Below the pieces are notes generated by a model. The model ran no database searches. It was not told the origin of the DNA and saw only the letters and a program-made list of their open reading frames with translations. The translations under genes were made by a program, and so were the position numbers. Positions 48,061 to 55,602 of a stretch of 64,000 nucleotides of DNA are shown here, piece after piece. This DNA comes from Actinomadura luzonensis (GTDB taxonomy: Bacteria > Actinomycetota > Actinomycetes > Streptosporangiales > Streptosporangiaceae), in NCBI RefSeq assembly GCF_022664455.2, contig NZ_JAKRKC020000001.1, positions 2,981,001 to 3,045,000 on the forward strand. Direction: 5' to 3'. The stretch's first letter is position 1; the number at the start of each line of letters is the position of its first letter.

Positions 48061-49476
48061 GTGAGTCGGTTGCACAAGGCGTTGATCGCCGCGGCGGTCA
48101 CTTCCGTGGCTGCGTTAGGTGTGACGGTGCTGCCGAGCCTGCCCGCGTCGGCGGCGCCGGCCGAGCTCGAGGTCGAGTACATCTGCACGCCGACCGGCAC
48201 GAGCAGCATCGTCAGGCACGGTCCGGTGCGGTTGACCACCAACCTCACCTTCGAGACGGACCTGGTCGTCGGCGGGCCGCTCAAGTACTCCTGGAAGCTC
48301 GGCTACACCGGCGACGGCAGCCGGCTGCAGTCGCCCGGCTACTTCGGCCCGGGCGGACAGGTGCACGCGGTCGGCAACCTCGAGCTCAAGAGCAACTGGG
48401 TGGGCATCCTGCAGCCCAAGGGCAGCGCCGAGCCGGAGGACGGCCTGCGCCCCGACGACCCGCTCGGCCTGCCGCCGCTGCTGAACAGCCCCGGCATGAT
48501 CGACAAGGCGGGCACCATCAGGATCACGCCGAAGGACATCGACCTCGACTTCACCCCGCCGGACAACAGCGTCGTCATCAACGACGGTGACGACGCCGAC
48601 AACCCGAGCGACATGCAGATCGTCTACAACGGCACGTGGACCTCGATCGACGACCGTCCATCCTCCGAGCACCACGTGCACAACGACCTGCACGAGACCA
48701 CCGAGCTGGGCGCCTCCGCCGAGCTGACCTTCATCGGCACGAGCGTGACCTACATCGGCCCGACCGACAAGGACGCCGGCCCGGTCGACATCTACCTCGA
48801 CGGCATCAAGCGGGCGACCGTCGACCCCTCGCGCGACGCCGACGACGACCCCGTCAACGACGACCTCGACGGCGGCCAGGAGCTCTGGAAGTCGCCCGAG
48901 CTTACCTACGGCAAGCACGTCGTCAAGGTCGCGAACGCCTCCACCAAGCAGGCGTGGCTGGACGCGTTCGAGGTCTCGACCGCCACCTCGCAGACCCCGA
49001 CCGGCTTCCACAGCGCCAAGTGCAAGCCGGCCAGCACGCCGGGGACGATCGTGGTGACCGTCGGGGAGCCGCAGACCAGCCCGACGCCGACCGTCACCCA
49101 CACGCCGACCAACAGCCCCACGATCACGCCGACCTCGACCGGCACCGGCTCGCCGACGAGCACGTCCTCGGCCTCTGTGTCGCCGTCCTCCCAGATCACC
49201 CACCCGTCGATCGTGATCGTCGGCCCCGGCGGCACGACCGGCACCCCCACCGCCACCCCCACGGGCTCCGCCAGGCCCACGGTGACGAAGTACGTCAGAC
49301 CGCAGGTGGTCAAGACCCCCAAGGGCGGCGTGAACACCGGTGAGGCGCCGGATCCGCCGCTGAACACAGGGGCGTACACGCTGATCGCGGGCGGATCCGC
49401 GATGTTCATGGCCAGCGCCGCGGGCGGACTGCTGGTGTGGCGCCGCCGCGCCGCGCACGCCGGAGGTGTGAAGTGA
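48061..49476 (+). CDS. Secreted surface protein with C-terminal sorting-type signal (sortase substrate 1)
   Basis: A 471-residue exported protein. The signal peptide is residues about 1-37 (HKALIAAAVTSVAALGVTVL ending ASA-AP). Residues about 40-330 are an extracellular region with few cysteines (EYICTPTGT, SAKCKPA), including a segment like a carbohydrate- or protein-binding beta domain (ASAELTFIGTSVTYIGPTDK, DIYLDGIKRATV). Residues about 335-415 are a Thr/Pro/Ser-rich wall-spanning stalk. The C-terminus is TPKGGVNTGEA, then PLNTG, a hydrophobic helix and WRRRAAHAGG, the layout of a sortase signal. GTG 48061 with GGAG upstream. Its stop overlaps the sortase start as GTGA. Confidence 0.82.
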   Translation: MSRLHKALIAAAVTSVAALGVTVLPSLPASAAPAELEVEYICTPTGTSSIVRHGPVRLTTNLTFETDLVVGGPLKYSWKLGYTGDGSRLQSPGYFGPGGQVHAVGNLELKSNWVGILQPKGSAEPEDGLRPDDPLGLPPLLNSPGMIDKAGTIRITPKDIDLDFTPPDNSVVINDGDDADNPSDMQIVYNGTWTSIDDRPSSEHHVHNDLHETTELGASAELTFIGTSVTYIGPTDKDAGPVDIYLDGIKRATVDPSRDADDDPVNDDLDGGQELWKSPELTYGKHVVKVANASTKQAWLDAFEVSTATSQTPTGFHSAKCKPASTPGTIVVTVGEPQTSPTPTVTHTPTNSPTITPTSTGTGSPTSTSSASVSPSSQITHPSIVIVGPGGTTGTPTATPTGSARPTVTKYVRPQVVKTPKGGVNTGEAPDPPLNTGAYTLIAGGSAMFMASAAGGLLVWRRRAAHAGGVK

Positions 49477-50297
49477 CGAGCGAGCAGCAGCAGACGCAGC
49501 CGGCGCAGCCGGCGCAGCCGGCGCAGAAGCGGAAGTCGACCCTCAACAAGGCGATGCCGGGCCTGCTGATCGCCGGCTCGCTGGCCGGGGTGGGCGCCGT
49601 CATGGTGGGCCTGCTCTCCCTGGCGCCCCCGGTGGACGACGGCTCCAGCCCGCTCGCGGCCGGCGCCGAGCCGTCCACGGTGCAGATCGAGAACGCGGGC
49701 GCGTTCGTGCTGCCGCCGACCGTCGGCCCCGGCGGCAAGAGCGGCCTCACCCCGGCCCGCATCGACGCGCCGCCGCCGGTCGCCGCCGTGCCCACGATCG
49801 CCCCGATCCCGGCCGCCAAGACCGCCAAGGCCAAGGCCGCCGCCAAGCCGTCGCGCATCAAGATCCCGAAGATCAAGGTGAACGCGCCCGTCGGCCAGGT
49901 CACCGTGGACATCAAGGGCAACCTGGGCACCCCGTCCCTGAGCAAGCCGAACCAGACCGGCTGGTACCGCTTCTCGCCGCTGCCCGGCGAGAACGGGCCG
50001 ACGATCATCAACGGCCACGTCAGCACCCGCAAAGGCCCCGCCGTCTTCGCCCGCCTCTCGGAGCTGGTCAAGGGCGACAACATCTACGTGTACCGGTCGG
50101 ACGGCAAGATCGCCCGCTACACGGTGAGCGGGATCGAGCAGGTCAGCAAGGCGTCGTTCCCGACCAACCGGGTGTACGGCAACACCGACGGGGCCCAGCT
50201 CCGGCTGATCACCTGCGGCGGCGTCTACAACAAGGCCGGCCACAGCTACAAGGACAACATCGTGGTGTACGCGACCCTGTCGAAGAAGAAGGTCTGA
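49473..50297 (+). CDS. Class F sortase (first copy)
   Basis: A 274-residue membrane-anchored transpeptidase. It has a cytoplasmic PAQ repeat and Lys-rich start, TM at about 27-50, a Pro/Ala linker, then a sortase beta barrel from about residue 127 (RIKIPKIKVNAPVGQVTVDI). His182 is in IINGHVSTRKGP and Cys248 in RLITCGGVYN, after FPTNRVYG, which is typical of class F. Lys260 (HSYKDNIVVY) occupies the place where I would look for the catalytic Arg. GTG 49473 overlaps the preceding substrate stop by 4 nt, so the two are coupled and this enzyme probably anchors that protein. Confidence 0.9.
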   Translation: MTSEQQQTQPAQPAQPAQKRKSTLNKAMPGLLIAGSLAGVGAVMVGLLSLAPPVDDGSSPLAAGAEPSTVQIENAGAFVLPPTVGPGGKSGLTPARIDAPPPVAAVPTIAPIPAAKTAKAKAAAKPSRIKIPKIKVNAPVGQVTVDIKGNLGTPSLSKPNQTGWYRFSPLPGENGPTIINGHVSTRKGPAVFARLSELVKGDNIYVYRSDGKIARYTVSGIEQVSKASFPTNRVYGNTDGAQLRLITCGGVYNKAGHSYKDNIVVYATLSKKKV

Positions 50298-50435
50298 TGA
50301 CGGTTGTGGCCGGAATTTCCGGGTTTACGGGAAGTTGACAGGTAGAGTTCGTAAGATCTCGACCTAACCGTGACCGAACGCTGGGATTCTGGCACGACTG
50401 TTGTGTCCGCTGTGAAACGGAGAAGGATCGTGCAC

Positions 50436-51731
50436 ATGTCTCAGGCGTGGCGCCGCCTCGCCCACAAGACATTCGCCCTGGGGGCAGCGGCGTCGCTCGC
50501 CCTCCTGGTCGGTTCGATCTTCGTTGTCACGACCTCGACGGCGGCGTCGGCAGCGGTGACGAAGTCGTACGCCTACACCTGCTCCGGAGGGCCCTTCAGC
50601 AACACGTCGCTCAGCGTCGGGCTCAGCGCTCCCGACTCGGCCACGGCGGGTCAGTCCTTGGATCTCACGGTCACCATTCCCGCGCTGACGCTGACGACGG
50701 CTCCGACCGCGGCCACCACCGTCCAGGCGACCCTGGACCTCACGCCTACGGGCGGCACGGTCTCGGACGCGGGCGCGAAGACGGGCGCCGCCGTGACCGC
50801 CAACCAGACCACCGTGCCGGCCGGCAACGTGACGTACAAGATCGCGGTCACCGCCGGCGCCACCGGCAACGTGACGGTGCGGCCGGGGCAGCTCAAGCTG
50901 GCGCTCACCAGCGCCGCGACGACGGTGACGACGTGCAACACCACCTCGACCGAGACGCTGAGCGTTCCGATCGGGACGGGTGGCGGGAACGGTACCGGCA
51001 CCGACCTGGTCCAGTACGAGTGCGTCGGCCCCGCCACCACGGACACCCAGGACGTCGAGATCAAGGTCGAGCTGACCATGCCGACCTCCGCCACCGTCGG
51101 CACGCAGTTCGCCGTCAAGTGGAAGGGCACGTACACCACGGGCAAGGAGCTGAAGGCCCCGAGCACCGGTCAGACGCCCAGCGCGTCGATCTTTCCCTAC
51201 GCCGCGCTGACCGGCATCTCCGGCTTGACCTCCGCCACGGGGCAGGGCACCACCGGGACGATCACCGCGGGCGCGATCATCCCGCTGCCCACGGCCACGA
51301 TCGACCTCAAGGCGACCGCGAGCAGCGCGGGCACGGTCACCGTCAAGCCGTCAAAAATCAACTTCGGGTCGAACACCGCCTCGGGTACGCAGCCGGCGAT
51401 CGAGTGCACGGTGCAGAACGAGAGCGCGCTCAAGAGCTACACGTTCACGGTGAGCACGTCGTCCTCGACGTCGAACAGCCCCTCCCCGTCGCCCACGCCC
51501 ACCACCACCAGCCCCAAGCCGACCAGGACCCACACCGAGATCGTCACCGTCACCCCGTCCAGCTCGAAGTCCACCCGCAAGTCCCAGACCCCCAAGGCGG
51601 GCGCCGACACGGGTGCGGGCGGCACGATGGGCCCCGACGGGCGGGCGTTCATCCTGACCGGGACGGCGCTGGTGGCCGCGGCCGCGGTGGGCGGGCTGGT
51701 CCTGCGGCGGCGTAACGCCGCCAGGGGCTGA
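50436..51731 (+). CDS. Secreted surface protein with tandem beta domains and sorting-type signal (sortase substrate 2)
   Basis: A 431-residue exported protein. The signal peptide is about 1-36 (TFALGAAASLALLVGSIFVV to ASA). Two related extracellular domains of about 145 residues are visible: one starts KSYAYTCSGGPFSNTSLSVG and has SATAGQSLDLTVTIPALTL, the other starts VQYECVGPATTDTQDVEIKV and has SATVGTQFAVKWKGTYTT, each with one Cys pair. A Ser/Thr/Pro stalk (about 340-385) is followed by TPKAGADTGAG, a hydrophobic helix (AFILTGTALVAAAAVGGLVL) and RRRNAARG. ATG 50436 with GGAGAAGG upstream; GTG 50430 and 50412 are alternatives. The sortase gene follows 5 bp later. Confidence 0.83.
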   Translation: MSQAWRRLAHKTFALGAAASLALLVGSIFVVTTSTAASAAVTKSYAYTCSGGPFSNTSLSVGLSAPDSATAGQSLDLTVTIPALTLTTAPTAATTVQATLDLTPTGGTVSDAGAKTGAAVTANQTTVPAGNVTYKIAVTAGATGNVTVRPGQLKLALTSAATTVTTCNTTSTETLSVPIGTGGGNGTGTDLVQYECVGPATTDTQDVEIKVELTMPTSATVGTQFAVKWKGTYTTGKELKAPSTGQTPSASIFPYAALTGISGLTSATGQGTTGTITAGAIIPLPTATIDLKATASSAGTVTVKPSKINFGSNTASGTQPAIECTVQNESALKSYTFTVSTSSSTSNSPSPSPTPTTTSPKPTRTHTEIVTVTPSSSKSTRKSQTPKAGADTGAGGTMGPDGRAFILTGTALVAAAAVGGLVLRRRNAARG

Positions 51732-51736
51732 GTGGG

Positions 51737-52498
51737 ATGGCCGGGTACTACCCCTACGGCGGCGGGCCGCCGGCTCCTGAGCCGCCGCAGGACAAGGGCG
51801 GCACGGCTCTGCGGGCGGTGCTGATCGTGGCCGCGATCGCCGGGGTCGTGACCGTGGTGGCTGGGCTGCTGATCGTGCTGCGCTCGCCCGACGAGTACGG
51901 CCTGGCCTCCAACCGGGACAGCCTGGCCCTGCCGTCCAAGCCGCAGGCGAGCGGCAAGCCGGAGCAGGCGTTGTTCCAGGCGGCCCCGGACGTGCCGCCG
52001 CCGCTGCCGCAGATCACGCCGGCGCCGCCGATGTTGCCGTCCACCCCGGTCCGGATCGTGATCAAGCGGCTGGGGATCAACGCCCCGATCGAGGCGGTCG
52101 GGCTGGCGAAGGACGGCACGATCCAGGTGCCGCCGGCGAACGACCCGAACCTCGTGGGCTGGTACCGGAACATGTCCACGCCGGGCGAGGCGGGCCCGGC
52201 GGTGCTGCTCGGGCACAAGGACACCCGCACCCGCAGCGCCGTGTTCAGCAGGCTGTTCGAGATCAGGAACGGCGACACGATCGAGGTCAAGCGCCAGGAC
52301 AGGACCACGGCGGTCTTCACCGTGGGCGGCGTGGAGCAGGCGAACAAGAAGACGTTCCCGACCCAGCGCGTCTACGGGCCGCAGGACAACGCCCAGCTGC
52401 ACCTGATCACCTGCGGCGGGACCTACAACCGGAACACCGGTCACTACACCGACAACATCATCGTCTACGCGACGATGACGAGCTCCTATCGAAGCTGA
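51737..52498 (+). CDS. Class F sortase (second copy)
   Basis: A 253-residue membrane-anchored sortase. It has a Gly/Pro/Tyr-rich cytoplasmic start, TM at about 25-48, a Pro-rich linker, and the catalytic barrel from about 104 (VRIVIKRLGINAPIEAVGLA). His160 is in VLLGHKDTRTRS, Cys226 in HLITCGGTYN, after FPTQRVYG. The segment GHYTDNIIVYA has Thr238 where an Arg might be expected. It shares fold and motifs with the first copy but is clearly diverged, not a recent duplicate. Adjacent to substrate 2 with a 5-bp gap. Confidence 0.9.
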   Translation: MAGYYPYGGGPPAPEPPQDKGGTALRAVLIVAAIAGVVTVVAGLLIVLRSPDEYGLASNRDSLALPSKPQASGKPEQALFQAAPDVPPPLPQITPAPPMLPSTPVRIVIKRLGINAPIEAVGLAKDGTIQVPPANDPNLVGWYRNMSTPGEAGPAVLLGHKDTRTRSAVFSRLFEIRNGDTIEVKRQDRTTAVFTVGGVEQANKKTFPTQRVYGPQDNAQLHLITCGGTYNRNTGHYTDNIIVYATMTSSYRS

Positions 52499-52512
52499 GC
52501 GCGGAGGCGGGC

Positions 52513-53175
52513 ATGGGCTGGATGGCGAAGCGGAGACTGCGTACTGGCCCCACGGCGGTGCTGCCGGCCAAGGTGCAGCCGGCCGAGCTGCTGCGGATCG
52601 TCCGGCTGGCCGACCCGGGCGCCCGCCTGGACGGCGACGACGTCGTCGCGACGGACGTGCGGATCTGCGCCCCGGTGGAGGCCGAGCCCGAGCTGACGGG
52701 CGGCGAGCTGGAGAAGTCGTGGGCGGTGCGGGTGGCCGGTGAGGGGCCGCTGCCGCTGGACTTCTTCGACCGGTTCCTGGCCGAGGGCATCGCCTACCGG
52801 CTGAAGGGGCTCGCGGTGTGCCGCGGCGAGGTGAGCGATCCGGCCGACGAGGAGAACGCCGGACCTGCGGTGATCGTGCCGGTGCGCCCGTCCGCCGAGG
52901 AGCTGGCTCCGCTGCTGGAGCCGCAGGAGGACGACGAGTTCACGTTCGTGGCGGGCGAGGTCCGGGCGGTGCTGGTGCCGCAGAAGGGGCAGCCACCCGC
53001 GGTGGCGGAGCTGCTGCCCTTCGCGACCGAGCTGACCGCGATCGAGCTGCGCGGCGAGGAGCAGGCCAAGCTGGGCGCGCTGGCGCTGGAGCTGGCCGAC
53101 CGGCTCCAGGGGCTGGTGGTGGACCGGTGGCGGTTCCGGATCGACGCCCCGGAGGACCTTCTCCCCCCGGAGTGA
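52513..53175 (+). CDS. Hypothetical protein at the end of the sortase cassette
   Basis: A 220-residue soluble, acidic protein with no signal peptide or TM. Segments such as KVQPAELLRIVRLADPGARL, DFFDRFLAEGIAYRLKGLAV and ADRLQGLVVDRWRFRIDAPE suggest an alpha/beta fold, but no family is recognised. It begins 14 bp after the second sortase, same strand, with GGAGGCGGGC upstream, so it is probably cotranscribed. Being cytoplasmic, it could be a regulator or accessory factor, or an unrelated passenger. It precedes the thiolase by 72 bp with an operator in between. Confidence 0.75.
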   Translation: MGWMAKRRLRTGPTAVLPAKVQPAELLRIVRLADPGARLDGDDVVATDVRICAPVEAEPELTGGELEKSWAVRVAGEGPLPLDFFDRFLAEGIAYRLKGLAVCRGEVSDPADEENAGPAVIVPVRPSAEELAPLLEPQEDDEFTFVAGEVRAVLVPQKGQPPAVAELLPFATELTAIELRGEEQAKLGALALELADRLQGLVVDRWRFRIDAPEDLLPPE

Positions 53176-53181
53176 GAGGCC

Positions 53182-53198
53182 ACAGAACGTCGTTCTGT
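53182..53198. promoter_or_regulatory. Perfect 17-bp palindrome upstream of the thiolase gene
   Basis: ACAGAACGTCGTTCTGT is fully symmetric about T53190 and lies 50 bp before the thiolase start, with a Shine-Dalgarno CAGGAGG just before GTG 53248. The size and symmetry suit a TetR-type fatty-acid regulator; the regulator gene is not adjacent. Confidence 0.75.
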
Positions 53199-53247
53199 TG
53201 TACGCTGCCCCTAGTAACCGAATAATGCTCGGTTTCCAGGAGGCACT

Positions 53248-54393
53248 GTGGCAGAGGCGTACATCGTCGGGGCGGTCCGCACCCCGGTCGGCAAGAAGAA
53301 GGGCGGTCTGTCCACCGTCCACCCCACTGACCTGGCCGCTCACACGCTGAAGGCGCTCATCGAGCGCACCGGCGTCGATCCCGCCGCGGTCGAGGACGTC
53401 ATCCTGGGCTGCGTCATGCAGTTCGGGCCCCAGAGCATGGACATCGCCCGCAACGCCTGGCTGTCGGCCGGCCTGCCGGAGACCACCGCCGGTGTGACGA
53501 TCGACCGCCAGTGCGGCTCGTCCCAGCAGTCGATCCACTTCGCGGCGCAGGGCGTCATGTCCGGCACGCAGGACCTCGTCGTGGCGGGCGGCGTCGAGTC
53601 GATGAGCGTCGTCCCGATGGGCTCGTCCATCAAGGCCGCGCTCGACCTGGGGATGCCGTTCCCGTTCGGCGAGAAGTGGGTCGAGCGGTACGGCAAGCAG
53701 GAGATCTCGCAGTTCCGCGGCGCGGAGCTGATGTGCGAGAAGTGGGGCTACACCCGCGAGGTCCTGGAGCAGTTCGCGCTGGAGTCCCACCAGCGCGCCG
53801 CCAAGGCCATCGCGAACGGCTACTTCAAGGAGCAGATCGCCCCGGTCAACGGCGTCGAGGACGACGAGGGCCCGCGCGGGGACACCACTCTGGAGAAGAT
53901 GGCCTCGCTGAAGACCCTCAAGGAGGGCGGCCAGATCACCGCGGCCACCTCCTCGCAGATCTCCGACGGCTCGGGCGCGGTGCTCATCGCCTCCGAGCAG
54001 GCCGTCAAGGACCACGGGCTGACCCCGCGGGCCCGCATCCACCAGCTCGCGCTCATGGGCGACGACCCGGTCTACATGCTGACCGCGCCGATCCCCGCCA
54101 CGCAGCGCGCGCTGAAGAAGGCCGGCATGTCGATCGACGAGATCGACGTCGTGGAGATCAACGAGGCGTTCGCCCCGGTGCCGCTGGCCTGGATGCACGA
54201 GCTCGGGGCCGACCCGGCCAAGGTCAACCCCAACGGCGGCGCCATCGCCCTCGGCCACCCCCTGGGCGGCACGGGCGCGATCCTCATGACCAAGCTGCTG
54301 CACGAGCTGGAGCGCACCGGCGGCCGCTACGGCCTGCAGACGATGTGCGAGGGCGGCGGCCAGGCCAACGTCACGATCATCGAGCGGCTCTGA
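53248..54393 (+). CDS. Acetyl-CoA C-acyltransferase (thiolase)
   Basis: A 381-residue thiolase cleaving 3-ketoacyl-CoA. The nucleophilic Cys is in IDRQCGSSQQSIHFAAQGVM; the oxyanion and general-base motifs are EINEAFAPVPLAW (NEAF), NPNGGAIALGHPLGGTGA (GHP His) and MCEGGGQANV (second Cys). Length is normal and GTG 53248 has a strong ribosome site. The SQQS rather than SG/ALQA after the Cys is typical of degradative FadA-type members in actinomycetes. Preceded by a perfect palindrome and followed by a 14-bp hairpin, so it is monocistronic. Confidence 0.95.
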   Translation: MAEAYIVGAVRTPVGKKKGGLSTVHPTDLAAHTLKALIERTGVDPAAVEDVILGCVMQFGPQSMDIARNAWLSAGLPETTAGVTIDRQCGSSQQSIHFAAQGVMSGTQDLVVAGGVESMSVVPMGSSIKAALDLGMPFPFGEKWVERYGKQEISQFRGAELMCEKWGYTREVLEQFALESHQRAAKAIANGYFKEQIAPVNGVEDDEGPRGDTTLEKMASLKTLKEGGQITAATSSQISDGSGAVLIASEQAVKDHGLTPRARIHQLALMGDDPVYMLTAPIPATQRALKKAGMSIDEIDVVEINEAFAPVPLAWMHELGADPAKVNPNGGAIALGHPLGGTGAILMTKLLHELERTGGRYGLQTMCEGGGQANVTIIERL

Positions 54394-54411
54394 CCGTCAG
54401 GACGAGAAAGT

Positions 54412-54451
54412 GGGGCGCCGCCTCCAGGCGTAACGAGGGAGGCGGCGCCCC
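54412..54451 (+). terminator. Hairpin terminator after the thiolase gene
   Basis: GGGGCGCCGCCTCC (54412-54425) pairs perfectly with GGAGGCGGCGCCCC (54438-54451). No U tract follows, as is usual in this genome type. Confidence 0.7.
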
Positions 54452-54585
54452 GAACTACCCATCCCGGTAGTTGCTCGTGTGGCCCCCTGGACAACGACGG
54501 TACGGGCGGGCCCTGAGCAGGCGCAATCGAATTACCCGCGGGCCGCCGCGATCACCAGGCGGGGCGTGCCCGCACCGGTAGCCGG

Positions 54586-55173
54586 TCACGCGTCGAGGTG
54601 GCGGGCGAAGCCGGTCACCATGGCCGCGAGCCCCGCCTCGAACCAGCCGTCGTAGAAGGCGGACTCTCCGGTGGGGCCGGGCGTGCCCCCGGGCGGGGCG
54701 CCGACCTGGGCGAGCGCGTGGCCGAGGACGTACACGGCGACGGACTGCACGGCGGTGGTCGCCTCCTCGCCGGCGACGCCCGCCCGCGCGAAGGCGCCGA
54801 GCAGCCCGGCCAGCAGGGCCGTGCCCAGCTCGACGTCCACGGGGTGGACGGCGAGCAGCGGCACCGCGTTCGGGTGGGCGAGCAGGACGCGCCGGTAGCT
54901 CCGGGCGAAGCCGGTCAGCGCCTCGGGCCAGGCCGCCTCCCCGGGATCGGTCGCCGCCTCGGCGAACAGCCGGTTGACCACCTCGGCCAGCAGCGCCTCC
55001 CGGCTGGGGACGTGCCGGTAGAGGGACATCGCGGCCACCCCCAGCTCGGCGCCGAGGCGGCGCATGGTGAGCGCCTCCAGTCCCTCGGCGTCCAGCACCC
55101 GCACGGCGGCGGCCACGATGCGCTCGACGGTCAGCACGGCCGGGCGGCCCGCGCGCCTCCTGCCCTCGCTCAT
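54586..55173 (-). CDS. TetR-family transcriptional regulator (TetR_C type)
   Basis: A 195-residue repressor. The HTH is LTVERIVAAAVRVLDAEGLE, ALTMRRLGAELGVAAMSLYR and HVPSREALLAEVV. The C-terminal domain with DVELGTALLAGLLGAFARAG and QSVAVYVLGHALAQVG matches the TetR class C-terminal dimerisation and ligand domain. Its ATG overlaps the stop of an upstream membrane-protein gene (ATGA at 55170-55173), so the two are translationally coupled. A 34-bp palindrome upstream of that gene is its likely autoregulatory operator. Confidence 0.92.
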   Translation of the reverse strand: MSEGRRRAGRPAVLTVERIVAAAVRVLDAEGLEALTMRRLGAELGVAAMSLYRHVPSREALLAEVVNRLFAEAATDPGEAAWPEALTGFARSYRRVLLAHPNAVPLLAVHPVDVELGTALLAGLLGAFARAGVAGEEATTAVQSVAVYVLGHALAQVGAPPGGTPGPTGESAFYDGWFEAGLAAMVTGFARHLDA

Positions 55174-55601
55174 CCGGACAGCGTAACGGCGAGCGTGGTC
55201 CCCAGCATGATCAGGGACAGCACGCCCACCACCATGTGCTGCACGTCGATGACGACGTCGTGCCCGGCCGTGGGCAGCACCTTGAGCGTGCGGGCGTAGT
55301 CGCGCCGGTAGGTCTCGCGCTGCGCCGCCGTGCTGAGGCCCGCGTACGGCAGCCACCAGCTCGTCACGTGCCCGAACACGATCAGCCCGGCCAGCGCGGT
55401 GGCGGCGACCAGCGACCAGGTGCGCCCGAGGGCCACGCCGGCGGCGATGAGCAGCGGGAACGGGTAGTTGATCGCGGCGGCGATCCTGCGGTGGCGCAGG
55501 TTGCCGGGGCGCAGGTCGTTGAGCGGGAACATCGGCACCCACTCGGTGAGGACGAGCCAGGCCAGCCATAAGCCGGGGACGACGGTCGCGAGCACTCTCA
55601 T
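55170..55601 (-). CDS. Four-helix membrane protein of unknown function coupled to TetR
   Basis: A 143-residue protein with four hydrophobic segments (VLATVVPGLWLAWLVLTEWV, INYPFPLLIAAGVAL, VAATALAGLIVFGHVTSWWL, HMVVGVLSLIMLGTTLAV). A conserved-looking loop YAGLSTAAQRETYRRDYART is on the likely cytoplasmic side. I do not recognise the family. The stop overlaps the TetR start. The gene begins just downstream of a 34-bp palindrome, suggesting it is the regulated target. Confidence 0.78.
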   Translation of the reverse strand: MRVLATVVPGLWLAWLVLTEWVPMFPLNDLRPGNLRHRRIAAAINYPFPLLIAAGVALGRTWSLVAATALAGLIVFGHVTSWWLPYAGLSTAAQRETYRRDYARTLKVLPTAGHDVVIDVQHMVVGVLSLIMLGTTLAVTLSG

Positions 55602-55602
55602 G

